NCBI RefSeq assembly: GCF_022458895.1
Contig: NZ_JAINFL010000012.1
Coordinates: forward strand, 62,001 to 126,000
Reading direction: 5' to 3'
Source of the DNA: Roseihalotalea indica
Lineage (GTDB): Bacteria; Bacteroidota; Bacteroidia; Cytophagales; Cyclobacteriaceae
DNA length: 64,000 nucleotides
The notes beneath the pieces are model-generated. The model was given only the letters and a program-made list of their open reading frames with translations, did no database searches and had not been told where the DNA came from. The translations under genes were made by a program, and so were the position numbers. This document shows, piece by piece, positions 9,701 to 17,311 of this stretch (position 1 is its first letter; every line of letters begins with the position of its first letter).

Positions 9701-12700
9701 TGTATTTGCAATCAGATTATTGATACAGACGGTGAGGAGTGTGTATTGATTGTTACCCGAGATACTACAGAGCGAAAAGCCATAGAACAGGCGCTACGGG
9801 AAAGTGAAGCCCGGTACCGCCTACTAGCTGATAATGCTTCTGATGTGATCTGCTTAATGACCATTGATGGTGATAAAGTTTATACTTCACCCTCTATAGA
9901 AACAGCTTTGGGTTATGCACCGGAAGAGTATTTACAAGAATATAAAGCAACAGGTCTCATACACCCTGAAGACAGAAGTTTGTTAGAAGCTACTGTGGCT
10001 CAGTTGCAGGAAGGAGTTTCTGATGAAATGAACATTGTGTTCCGTGAACGTCATAAAGATGGGCACTACCTCTGGGCTGAGGCCATGTATAAGTTGGTCA
10101 AAGACGACGATGGGAACTCGCAAATTATGATTGTGGCCCGGGATATTACTCAGCGTAGGAATGCCGAACTGGCTATGCAGCAGAGCGAAGCCAAATACCG
10201 ACTATTAGCTGAGAATGTTACGGATATTATTATACTTTTTGATCTGGAATGGAATGTGTTGTATGTTTCTCCTTCTATAGAAAATATTACCGGTTTTACG
10301 AAAGAAGAATGGACGCACAATGGGTTTGGTGATATACACCCTGATGACTGGCCAGAAATTGAACGAAGATTGGCAAAATATCCGCATGAGCGCTTTAGCG
10401 GGCAAATCAAGCATCGTCTAAGATGTAAAGATGATACTTATCTATGGATAGATAGCAAAGCCAATCTGATATATGATGAGGAAGGGGAGCATAAACTGTT
10501 GGTCGTGAGTCGGGATATTACCCAGGAAATGGAAACTCAGCAGAAACTAGCCGACAGTCAGCATTATTTTCAGTCAATCTTCAATAGTACCACTGACGCA
10601 TTGTTTCTAGTAGACTCTCAAACTCATGCTATTGTTGACTGTAATAAGGCCGGCGTGTTGCTGTTTGAGACCCCTTCTAAAACTGCTCTAATAGGTAGAA
10701 AATGCACTGAGTTTCATCGATTTCCCATGACCGACGAAGAGTGCAGAGAAATTATCCGCCGGAGTTATGAAGGCGAGCAGTTAAACACCGAGATAGAATA
10801 CCTAAGTGAGCAAAAAAAGTCGTTTTGGGGCAATATGGCCACAAACCGTTTTAACGAAACAAAAATGCTGCTGCGGGTATCAGATATTACACTGATAAAA
10901 GAAAAAGAACAGGCCATTAAGCGGGCTGAAGAATTATACCGTCAGGTAGTAGAAACCCAGCAGGAAATGATCTGCCGCTTTTTACCTGATGCTACTCTTA
11001 CATTTGCAAATCCTGCTTATTGCCGTTATATGGAAAATACGGAGCAGGAACTTATTGGAACCAAACTTACAGACCTTCTACCCATATCTAATCAGAAAAA
11101 TATAATCGATCATCTAGAAGATGTCATACGCCAGGGTAAACCAATAGCGCGTGAACACTACCTATCCCAATACGGTAGTGACAGCGTCTGGCACTATTGG
11201 ACTATTTATCCATTACTTAATTCAGAAGGAGATATTGTTGAATTTCAGAGTGTTAGCCTGGACATCACCCGACGGAAGCAAGCAGAAGAAAAACTTCGGA
11301 AAAGTGAAGAGCAATTGAAGGATGCTCTAAACATGGCTAAAATGGGTAATTTCGAGTATGATCTACTGCAAAAAGATGGTATATGGACCTCTCGCCTGAA
11401 TCACGTATTGGGGATTAGCAAAGAGTATCCGGAACATTACTTTTCGCTCGATCACATAACCAACATGGTGCATTCCGATGATTTGCCATTGGTAGTAAGC
11501 TCATTTGAAGAGTTTGTTCAGGATGGAATCCCCAAGACATTTGATTATCGGTTGCAGCCAAAAGGTAAAAAAACGGTATATTTAACAACCACGTATGGTA
11601 AACTGTACTGTGATGCTGACGGAAACCCCGTGCGCATGGCAGGTACATTCCAGGATATTACAGAACGCAAAGTAAAGGAGCAGGAGCTGGAAGAGGCAAA
11701 AAAATCCTTGGAAAAGGCAAACCTGTCAAAAGACTGGATACTTTCAGTATTAAGCCATGAGGTTCGAAACTCATTAAATGCTATTGCCGGTTTTGCCAAT
11801 TTGTTAAACCATTCGCATACCATAGCCCACCGAGAAGAAATTACCGACACGCTGGCTTTCTCTAGTCGACATTTGCTGGCATTAATCAATAACATCCACG
11901 ACTTCTCAAAAATTGAACTGGGTAAGTTTGAGTTGCAGACTACCGAGTTTGACCTTTATGATTTATTTGAAAAAGCAGCTACCTTATTCCGAAGTCAGCT
12001 ACGCCATCACATTAGTTTGAACCTGACTATTGATAAGAAAGCGCCTCGCTATGTAAAGGGAGATGCTACCCGCCTGCATCAGATACTAAATAACCTGGTA
12101 GGTAATGCAATCAAGTTTACTGAAAAAGGGGCCATCAGCATAACCCTGAAAAGGAAGGAAATAGAGGGGCAGTCTTTCATTCGGTTTATTATTGAAGACA
12201 CTGGGATAGGTATTTCTCGAGAGCAAATGGAAAATGTATTCCAGCCAGCTTATCAGGATAATGAATCTGTATCACCTGCCGATACTACGAATACCGGGTT
12301 GGGCCTTTATATTGTCAGCCGGTTAGTAAACTACCTAGGCGGAACTGTAAAGCTCAATAGTGAACTTAACCAAGGTACATCGGTAAGCATTACATTTCCG
12401 GTAGAGGTTGTATCCGATTTTGAAACAGACTCTTCTGTTGAAGATAACACCATACCTCAGCAGGCATCAGACTTCAGAATATTATATATTGAGGATGATT
12501 ACTTTAATCGTATGTTGATGGCCGGATATGCACAGTTAGGCAGCCTTACACTAGATTTTGCCAAAGACGGGGAAGAAGGGCAACGCCTGCTTGAGAAACA
12601 TCAGTACGACATGGTACTAACTGATATTGTGCTTTCTACTGTTGACGGGGCTCAGATTGCGCAGAAAATAAAGCAACAATATACCGAACCCGCTTTACCG

Positions 12701-13168
12701 GTAGTAGCAGTGACTGCATACTCTCTGGATGAAATTAAAGAGCAAGGCAAAAACCAGCATTTTGATGCGGTGCTTACCAAACCCATTGACCCCAACCACT
12801 TATACCGGGTTATCCAGCAGCTTTGTGCTCAGAGCAATTCACCGAAACAGAACCTGTTAAATAATATTCCTGTTTCTAAAGCCAATACTTTGGCAGGCTT
12901 TTTACAAAATATGCCAAGCCAGAAAGAAACTATGCTAAAACTTATTAAAGAAGAAGTTGGCATTAAAACACAACTTCTCCAACAGACAATAATGCAGCAA
13001 AATTACCTGTTGTTTCATAAGACATTACACACGTTACTTCCTTTCTTATACTTTATTGAATCTCATAATTTAGCAACTTTTCTACGTACAATGGAAGATC
13101 TTCCTTCGGATGAAGATGAGAAAAATGAGCTGCTTCAAAAATTACAAGATTTAATTGATATGTTATAA
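6731..13168 (+). CDS. Giant soluble hybrid histidine kinase with about 13 PAS domains, HisKA-HATPase, receiver and HPt-like tail
   Basis: A 2145-residue cytosolic sensor kinase with no membrane segment. I count thirteen PAS-like units of about 125 residues, most ending in the PAC-style hinge DITxxK and starting KYRLLAEN or YFQSIFN. The kinase core follows, with phospho-acceptor His1676 in SHEVRNSLNAIAGF, N-box NNLVGNAIKF, G1 DTGIGIS and G2 NTGLGLYI. A receiver has acceptor Asp1965 (VLTDIVLS) and TKP. The last ~100 residues are helical with FHKTLHTLLPF, a possible HPt domain. PAS units 5-6-7 (from residue 528) and 9-10-11 (from 1028) match pairwise at an offset of ~500 residues, an internal block duplication. 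The response regulators at 13335 and 14271 are plausible partners. Ligands of the PAS domains are unknown. Confidence 0.95.
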   Translation: MNKDSTPSLAKLTKQELIGIVDDHQRNNYSLLDALPDATIAVDDQKCIKYMNTASHKWWDAPHNQKSNLLVIHELLPKLEQGDYWDELRKGESLSIVLLTSGHTEIQVIVQAKWHNDYQVYLLKITEATDRKYTPSDEANSASPLLQTIISYIQEGVLIREASGEYQYLSPSMEQLTGYTQEELQTHTLSHLIHPDDVPDYKEVIRKIQTADEQLISISFQITRKDGQVRCLRTTIEPLMQSDSKPGATIWVMQDITAEHRLNNIYKSTYERYQFIIENATAGFWDWNLAPEDRGQLEIQKEALEIDGERISRQMWEERVHPDDLKALQQELQQISSGIGGRIVNEFRFLTKNKQYRWFRLSANIIRDAKDQPLRMVGIMSDVHDRKATEQALLQKTETLQTVQSMAKIGDWRLNIKTKTLIGSEEFYQMYEIDTSSVVSVVEQVVARIPTKDMQIIRGIMDTAIEKKEPYKHDYLLTTPSGIKRWVLVIAKAFVQDDRGETEEILGLVQDITECKKADLALRESESKYRLLAENATDIICLMNLEGETQYLSPSVKTALGYTAEEYKKQFGRLKNVHPEDVPLIEQTIAHLREKGGTKSVVFRERHKKGHYVWGEAIVKRIENFRGDPQIMLVARDITQKKMAEIALQKSETKYRLLAENSTDVIILLNVERQLLYVSPSIETITGFTPEEWISLASENQHIHPEDLPKITHNLAADFRKEASQQIKHRIKHKNGTYVWMDSKSNLILDEEGEHKLLVVSRDVSQEIQAQQKLAESQRYFQSIFNNTTDALFLIDGQTYAILDCNDAAVAIFEVDSKDNLIGKRKADFRCMPYPDEEVISISKLVNKGETWKDEVEYVSAQGNIFWGNLAIILFKHDIQLVRISDVTEHKKAELALQKSEAQYRLLAENSTDIIAISTLDKQWKYISPAITKILGYTPEEYTQFNSVSNVHPDDVSLWYNAIEQLQSGEANVRSVIRARHKNGAWIWIECICNQIIDTDGEECVLIVTRDTTERKAIEQALRESEARYRLLADNASDVICLMTIDGDKVYTSPSIETALGYAPEEYLQEYKATGLIHPEDRSLLEATVAQLQEGVSDEMNIVFRERHKDGHYLWAEAMYKLVKDDDGNSQIMIVARDITQRRNAELAMQQSEAKYRLLAENVTDIIILFDLEWNVLYVSPSIENITGFTKEEWTHNGFGDIHPDDWPEIERRLAKYPHERFSGQIKHRLRCKDDTYLWIDSKANLIYDEEGEHKLLVVSRDITQEMETQQKLADSQHYFQSIFNSTTDALFLVDSQTHAIVDCNKAGVLLFETPSKTALIGRKCTEFHRFPMTDEECREIIRRSYEGEQLNTEIEYLSEQKKSFWGNMATNRFNETKMLLRVSDITLIKEKEQAIKRAEELYRQVVETQQEMICRFLPDATLTFANPAYCRYMENTEQELIGTKLTDLLPISNQKNIIDHLEDVIRQGKPIAREHYLSQYGSDSVWHYWTIYPLLNSEGDIVEFQSVSLDITRRKQAEEKLRKSEEQLKDALNMAKMGNFEYDLLQKDGIWTSRLNHVLGISKEYPEHYFSLDHITNMVHSDDLPLVVSSFEEFVQDGIPKTFDYRLQPKGKKTVYLTTTYGKLYCDADGNPVRMAGTFQDITERKVKEQELEEAKKSLEKANLSKDWILSVLSHEVRNSLNAIAGFANLLNHSHTIAHREEITDTLAFSSRHLLALINNIHDFSKIELGKFELQTTEFDLYDLFEKAATLFRSQLRHHISLNLTIDKKAPRYVKGDATRLHQILNNLVGNAIKFTEKGAISITLKRKEIEGQSFIRFIIEDTGIGISREQMENVFQPAYQDNESVSPADTTNTGLGLYIVSRLVNYLGGTVKLNSELNQGTSVSITFPVEVVSDFETDSSVEDNTIPQQASDFRILYIEDDYFNRMLMAGYAQLGSLTLDFAKDGEEGQRLLEKHQYDMVLTDIVLSTVDGAQIAQKIKQQYTEPALPVVAVTAYSLDEIKEQGKNQHFDAVLTKPIDPNHLYRVIQQLCAQSNSPKQNLLNNIPVSKANTLAGFLQNMPSQKETMLKLIKEEVGIKTQLLQQTIMQQNYLLFHKTLHTLLPFLYFIESHNLATFLRTMEDLPSDEDEKNELLQKLQDLIDML

Positions 13169-13334
13169 AATGGATAATTAACTAGGTGGGAAACAGGTAT
13201 TTGCACTTAAGTATTGCTCGAATAATTAAGGGTAATATTAAAAAAATACCTAATAATGGTGAGACCGAACGTGTTTTTACTTAATTTTAAGGTAATTCTT
13301 ACTAAGCATATCCTTATATGCAATCTTTCTCTTC

Positions 13335-14000
13335 ATGGACAAACAAAATATTCTAATTTTAGAAGATCATCAGATTATTGGTGAACTTATTCAGCATGTA
13401 TTAAGTGGTGAATCAAACTTCAACATTGTAGCAACAGTTTCTTCAGTAGCACAGGCGCAGGAAGAATTGCGTTCACAGCCTGTTGACATTGCGATTGTAG
13501 ACTTATCATTGCCCGGCGAAAGCGGGCTTTCGCTTTTAAAGTGGATTCATAAAGACCAACTGGGCGTAAAGGTGCTGGTACTTACCATGTTTGCCAATGG
13601 TAGCAATGTAGTTGAAGCTATTAAATACGGTGCTAACGGGTTTCTTCCAAAAGATACCTCTCTAGGTGAATTGAAGCAGGCGCTGACTCAGATTGCTCAG
13701 GGTAATACTTATTTCAGTCCCGAAATATCAAGTATCATCGTTGATTCTATCAAAAATGATTATAAAAAAGAAGACGTAACGGTAAAAATCAATAACCTTA
13801 CTAGCCGGGAAAAAGAAATTTTATCTATGGTGATTAATGGTAATTCTAATGTGGAAATTGCCGAGAAAATTTTTATTAGTGTGCGTACTGTAGAAAATCA
13901 CCGTGCCAACATACTACGAAAAACCAGCGCAAAAAACTTCTTTGAACTTGCCAAGGCAGTGATGGAAAACAATTTGCTTGACTTTGCTTCTGGTGAATAA
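13335..14000 (+). CDS. NarL/FixJ-family response regulator
   Basis: Two-domain transcription factor of 221 residues. The N-terminal receiver has the acidic pair in ILILEDH, the acceptor Asp in VDIAIVDLSLPGESG and the Lys in LPKDTS. The C-terminal LuxR-type helix-turn-helix begins LTSREKEILSMVINGNSN and has IFISVRTVENHRANILRK. It lies 166 nt after the giant kinase, on the same strand, and is the obvious candidate output for it, by phosphotransfer from the kinase His or the HPt-like tail. Target genes are unknown. Confidence 0.93.
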   Translation: MDKQNILILEDHQIIGELIQHVLSGESNFNIVATVSSVAQAQEELRSQPVDIAIVDLSLPGESGLSLLKWIHKDQLGVKVLVLTMFANGSNVVEAIKYGANGFLPKDTSLGELKQALTQIAQGNTYFSPEISSIIVDSIKNDYKKEDVTVKINNLTSREKEILSMVINGNSNVEIAEKIFISVRTVENHRANILRKTSAKNFFELAKAVMENNLLDFASGE

Positions 14001-14270
14001 ACTCCTCTTTCTTTTTAAGAAATTCCGTAATTATACCTGTTGTTGGGTAAATAGTATTACTTGATTTTTTCAGAAAAAAGAGGATAAACCACAAATTTTT
14101 GCTCAAAAATTAGTTCTTATACATCTCTGCTCCGCTAACTACAGGTTATATACGTAAATTAATAATGTTCCAAAAACCAGGATTTTAACTTTCTTATATT
14201 TACAGAACTACCTATAGACCGATAACTGTTGCCTTCATTAATTTACAACTAGCTTACATGAACTCTGCAT
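14001..14270 (+). other. Intergenic region between two response regulators
   Basis: 270 bp, AT-rich, without a credible gene. The size and the lack of a strong terminator leave open whether the second regulator is cotranscribed with the first. An ATG at 14258 opens a frame of only ten codons. Confidence 0.35.
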
Positions 14271-14657
14271 ATGACATGCTGGCTTATTGACGATAACGAA
14301 ATTGACCTTTTAGTTACTCATAAACTTATCACAAGCTGGGAGCCCTCTATCGAAGCTCAGGAATTTACTGATGCATGGGCTGTCTTAGATAAACTAAAAG
14401 CCGGAGGAACCCCTCCTCACCTAATTCTGCTAGACTTATTCATGCCTGAGATTAGCGGGTGGGATTTCCTGGATCACTATCAGCCTATAGCCCAGGAAAA
14501 TACACTGCTTTATGTGCTTTCTTCTTCGATTGATGATGCCGATATAATGCGAGCGCGCACGTATGACGTTGTTAATGGGTATTTATCCAAACCCATTGCC
14601 AAAGAGAGTTTTCAGCGAGTGGTTTCCGACTTCCAGCCTTCTTTTATTGTAGGGTGA
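14271..14657 (+). CDS. Stand-alone receiver-domain protein
   Basis: A 128-residue CheY-like protein with no output domain. LIDDNEIDLL gives the acidic pocket, LILLDLFMPEISGWDFL carries the acceptor Asp, LSSSID the switch Ser/Thr, and LSKPI the conserved Lys. Single receivers of this type usually act as phosphate shuttles or sinks for PAS-rich hybrid kinases. The position downstream of the giant kinase and the NarL-type regulator suggests a branched phosphorelay, which is inference. It is convergent with the aminotransferase gene, whose stop is 12 nt away. Confidence 0.9.
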   Translation: MTCWLIDDNEIDLLVTHKLITSWEPSIEAQEFTDAWAVLDKLKAGGTPPHLILLDLFMPEISGWDFLDHYQPIAQENTLLYVLSSSIDDADIMRARTYDVVNGYLSKPIAKESFQRVVSDFQPSFIVG

Positions 14658-14669
14658 AGCTGTTTGCCC

Positions 14670-15578
14670 TCAGGCAAAGGGCAGTGGTTCGCTCAGGGTT
14701 TGCGTTAATTCCCGAAACCGATCCCGTATTCTGGAAAGTAATCCCTCCCCGGTAGTTGCCTCAATAACGCGTCCGTCAATCTCCCGCACCGGGGTAAGCT
14801 CACCCATAGTACCGGTAGCAAATACCTCATCGGCCGTATAAAACTCAGTGAGCGAGAGATTCTTCTCAACCGAGGGAATCTCCAACGACTTGGCTATTTC
14901 CAATACCAAACCTCGGGTAATGCCCGGCAGACAGGCGTCAGCGTGGGGAGTAAACAGCGTTCCTTTTTTCACCATAAATAAATTGGTATCATTCAACTCT
15001 GCTACAAAACCGTAAGCATCCAGCATAATAGCAGCATCCACTCCTGCCACATTGGCCTGAATCTTTGCCAGAATATTGTTTAGCAGGTTGTTATGGTGAA
15101 TTTTTGAATCCAGGTGCTGGGGCGAATTGCGGGCAACACTGGAGGTAATTACCCGGATGCCCCGGTTGTTATCATACACCGGAGGCTTCCATTCAGCCAA
15201 TACAATCAGGCAGGAGCCTTTCTGATTAACCCGAGGGTCCATACCAGAAGTGATTTTTTCGCCCCGGCTCAGGGTTAGTCGAATATGCGTGTCCGTCCGC
15301 ATACCATTCGCTTCCAGGGTCTGAAAAATTGCCTTTTTGATTTCATCCAATGAGGGAATGTGAGCAAAATGCAGAGCTTTTGCCGAATCGCGCAGGCGGT
15401 TCAAGTGGCGATCTAGACAAAAAATAGCGCCATCATACACTCGCAACCCTTCCCACACAGCATCTCCTCCCTGTACGGTACTGTCAAAGACCGATACTTT
15501 AGCTTCATGGCGAGGGTATAGCCCATCACCGACATATACCTGAATATTTTCGTTGCGAGGGTTAAATTCTTGTAGCAT
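14670..15578 (-). CDS. Class IV (fold IV) PLP aminotransferase
   Basis: A 302-residue PLP enzyme of the branched-chain/D-amino-acid aminotransferase and 4-amino-4-deoxychorismate lyase superfamily. DAVWEGLRVYDGAIFCLDRH is the typical N-terminal block; Lys159 in SKIHHNNLLNN is the likely PLP Schiff-base residue; AAIMLDAYGFVAELNDTNLFMV and ATGTMGELTPV match the later cofactor-binding blocks. It starts 4 nt after the sulfotransferase-like gene and should be translationally coupled to it, behind moaD-moaE. It lacks the neighbours of a normal ilv operon, so a branched-chain amino acid role is not assured. The substrate is unassigned. Confidence 0.85.
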   Translation of the reverse strand: MLQEFNPRNENIQVYVGDGLYPRHEAKVSVFDSTVQGGDAVWEGLRVYDGAIFCLDRHLNRLRDSAKALHFAHIPSLDEIKKAIFQTLEANGMRTDTHIRLTLSRGEKITSGMDPRVNQKGSCLIVLAEWKPPVYDNNRGIRVITSSVARNSPQHLDSKIHHNNLLNNILAKIQANVAGVDAAIMLDAYGFVAELNDTNLFMVKKGTLFTPHADACLPGITRGLVLEIAKSLEIPSVEKNLSLTEFYTADEVFATGTMGELTPVREIDGRVIEATTGEGLLSRIRDRFRELTQTLSEPLPFA

Positions 15579-15582
15579 AGTT

Positions 15583-16302
15583 TTACGCTTTTATTGAGTT
15601 TTCGTAGAGTTCCGAGTAGTAGTATAAAGCTGTTTCGTATAATGGCTGTAAATGCTCAGGAAGTGGCCGTTCGCTGGTAGGCTGTTTTCTAAAACCAGTA
15701 GAGCGATGCACATTATCATACCAGTATTTTGCCCAAACCCCGTCTTCCGGCAATGCTCCGGCCTGCCAGGATAGCATACTATCCTCAAAAGGAATCTCCA
15801 GGGCTTCGCACACTTTTCGAAGGACCAAGGGTGGGTTTTTTAGCAGTTCGCCTGAATCTAGCACTACCGGGGTATTGCCCTCGGCAATAAGGAAACGGTA
15901 CAGTTCATGTTGCTTTTGCGAGCCAATATCTTCCATGGTAGGTTCCTTCATCTGCTGAGCAATAGAGCTGATCAGCTGTTTGGGATTACGGATAAGCAGC
16001 AGGTTGGTAAGCTGGGTGATAAAATGCTCGTCCATATCCACAAAGTGATGGGCCATATTTTTAAGAAACAATACCGGATAGTCATAGTCGCCAAAAATGA
16101 CTTCTCGCAAAATAATGTCAATATCCGTTTCCATACTGGCCAGGATTTCTTCCTTTCCCGGATGATCTATATCAGGCCGCTTGGTGAGGTAATATCCATA
16201 CAAAGGCTCATCTACTACCTTGGTATCTGATCGCTGGGCGAATGAGTACATAAGCGCAGTAGAAAGGTTACGAGGATTTGAAATAAGATGAATGCGCTTC
16301 AT
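15583..16302 (-). CDS. Sulfotransferase-like P-loop protein
   Basis: A 239-residue cytosolic protein that starts MKRIHLISNPRNLSTALMYS. The NPRNLSTAL loop is placed like the 5'-phosphosulfate loop of PAPS-dependent sulfotransferases, and LLIRNPKQLISS resembles their 3'-phosphate motif (R...S). DEPLYGYYL after the first helix is characteristic of a bacterial subgroup. The start at 16302 was chosen because it leaves 8 nt after the moaE stop; a start at 16332 would overlap moaE. No signal peptide. It is followed at 4 nt by the class IV aminotransferase. Enzymatic activity and acceptor are unknown; it could also act as a kinase-like P-loop protein. Confidence 0.75.
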   Translation of the reverse strand: MKRIHLISNPRNLSTALMYSFAQRSDTKVVDEPLYGYYLTKRPDIDHPGKEEILASMETDIDIILREVIFGDYDYPVLFLKNMAHHFVDMDEHFITQLTNLLLIRNPKQLISSIAQQMKEPTMEDIGSQKQHELYRFLIAEGNTPVVLDSGELLKNPPLVLRKVCEALEIPFEDSMLSWQAGALPEDGVWAKYWYDNVHRSTGFRKQPTSERPLPEHLQPLYETALYYYSELYENSIKA

Positions 16303-16310
16303 AAAAATAG

Positions 16311-16736
16311 TCAGGGGTGGGCGGAGACCCATACTTCTCCGTCATCAAAAATTTCCTTTTTCCAGATGGGGACGGTTTGTTTTAGCGTGTCGATGGTGTA
16401 TTTACACGCCTCGAAGGCTTCCTGCCGGTGCGGAGTGGCTACGGCAATAATCACGGCCATATCACCAATCTCTAAGGTGCCTTTACGGTGGTGAATAGCA
16501 ATTTTTTCTACCGGCCAGCGATCACACACCTGCATGGCCAGTTTCTCCATTTCTTTCACGGCCATGGCATCATAAGCCTCGTAATCCAGTCGGACTACCC
16601 GTCGGTCCTGTGTATGATTGCGCACCGTACCCAGAAACATATCTACCGCTCCTGCACGGTCAGACTGAACTTTCCGGAGCGCATCTTCTACCTGAAGCTT
16701 CTCATCCGTCAGCAATATGGATATCTTGTCGTGCAT
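16311..16736 (-). CDS. moaE: Molybdopterin synthase catalytic subunit MoaE
   Basis: Large subunit of molybdopterin synthase, which transfers sulfur from MoaD thiocarboxylate to cyclic pyranopterin monophosphate. The 141-residue protein has GAVDMFLGTVRNHT, LDYEAYDAMAVKEM, IHHRKGTLEIGDMAVIIAVATPHRQEAF and the active-site Lys region TVPIWKKEIF. The ATG at 16736 gives normal family length; the GTG at 16769 reads through a repeat element. moaD lies 126 nt upstream in the same direction and the sulfotransferase-like gene 8 nt downstream, suggesting a four-gene operon. Confidence 0.94.
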   Translation of the reverse strand: MHDKISILLTDEKLQVEDALRKVQSDRAGAVDMFLGTVRNHTQDRRVVRLDYEAYDAMAVKEMEKLAMQVCDRWPVEKIAIHHRKGTLEIGDMAVIIAVATPHRQEAFEACKYTIDTLKQTVPIWKKEIFDDGEVWVSAHP

Positions 16737-16749
16737 AATAGTAACTTTT

Positions 16750-16860
16750 GGATAATGGAAGCTGGACACCGGAAACCGTAAGACAATTTTATCTATAATA
16801 ATAGGCTCTGTTACCTCCTGTACATCCCTTCGGTCTACTGTCTCCTTTTTCCTGCCTCCA
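16750..16860. repeat. Heptad-period repeat element between moaD and moaE (copy J)
   Basis: The left arm reads in register as GGATAAT, GGAAGCT, GGACACC, GGAAACC, GTAAGAC (16750-16784). The right arm ends GTCTACT, GTCTCCT, TTTTCCT, GCCTCCA (16833-16860), roughly complementary. Its place inside the moaDE operon is odd, since most others lie between transcription units. Confidence 0.5.
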
Positions 16861-16861
16861 T

Positions 16862-17104
16862 CTAACCCCCACTCACTGGTGGAATCAGGGCGATTTCGTC
16901 GCTTTCGTGGAGGGTTTGGTTTTTTTGACCGTATTCGTTATTCACAGCTACCATCACCGAGTCCAAATCGTGTAGTTTGGGATATTGTTGCTTTAGTTGC
17001 TGCACTAAATCCGGCACCGTAGATCCTTCCGGCACTTCGCAATGCAGTTTGGATTGCCCTACAATATCTTTGGTAATGCCGAACAGTAATATATTCAGTT
17101 TCAT
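16862..17104 (-). CDS. moaD: Molybdopterin synthase sulfur carrier MoaD
   Basis: Ubiquitin-like sulfur carrier of 80 residues. It starts MKLNILLFGITKDIVG, has the beta-grasp core, and ends IALIPPVSGG; the C-terminal Gly-Gly is the site of adenylation and thiocarboxylation. The activating enzyme MoeB is not in the window. It is the first gene of the minus-strand moaD-moaE-sulfotransferase-aminotransferase set and is divergent from moaA across about 200 bp. Confidence 0.94.
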   Translation of the reverse strand: MKLNILLFGITKDIVGQSKLHCEVPEGSTVPDLVQQLKQQYPKLHDLDSVMVAVNNEYGQKNQTLHESDEIALIPPVSGG

Positions 17105-17211
17105 AATCTACAAAGTATATTCAAAGTAACATGATTTGCAAAATTTGTGAGCAGTACTTATTTTTTATCCCAAGGGGAGATGTTATTTATAAAGACTTAG
17201 GCGTTTAAACG

Positions 17212-17253
17212 ACCCTTTACCCTTCATCGTATGCCCTATTCCACTTACCCTCT
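17212..17253. repeat. Single-arm heptad repeat array in the moaD/moaA divergent region
   Basis: Six 7-nt units in register: ACCCTTT, ACCCTTC, ATCGTAT, GCCCTAT, TCCACTT, ACCCTCT. There is no clear opposing arm nearby. The words resemble the right arm of the element at 20198. Confidence 0.45.
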
Positions 17254-17274
17254 GCAACATTAGGAAAACATTCT

Positions 17275-17282
17275 TACATTTG
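17275..17282 (+). promoter_or_regulatory. Candidate -7 box for moaA
   Basis: TACATTTG fits TAnnTTTG exactly, 29 nt before the moaA start. A CTG lies 20 nt upstream as a possible weak -33 element. The rest of the 200-bp region shows no obvious molybdenum-cofactor riboswitch, though I cannot fold it. Confidence 0.45.
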
Positions 17283-17311
17283 TTATCGTCGAGAGAGTAA
17301 GTACCTAGCTT

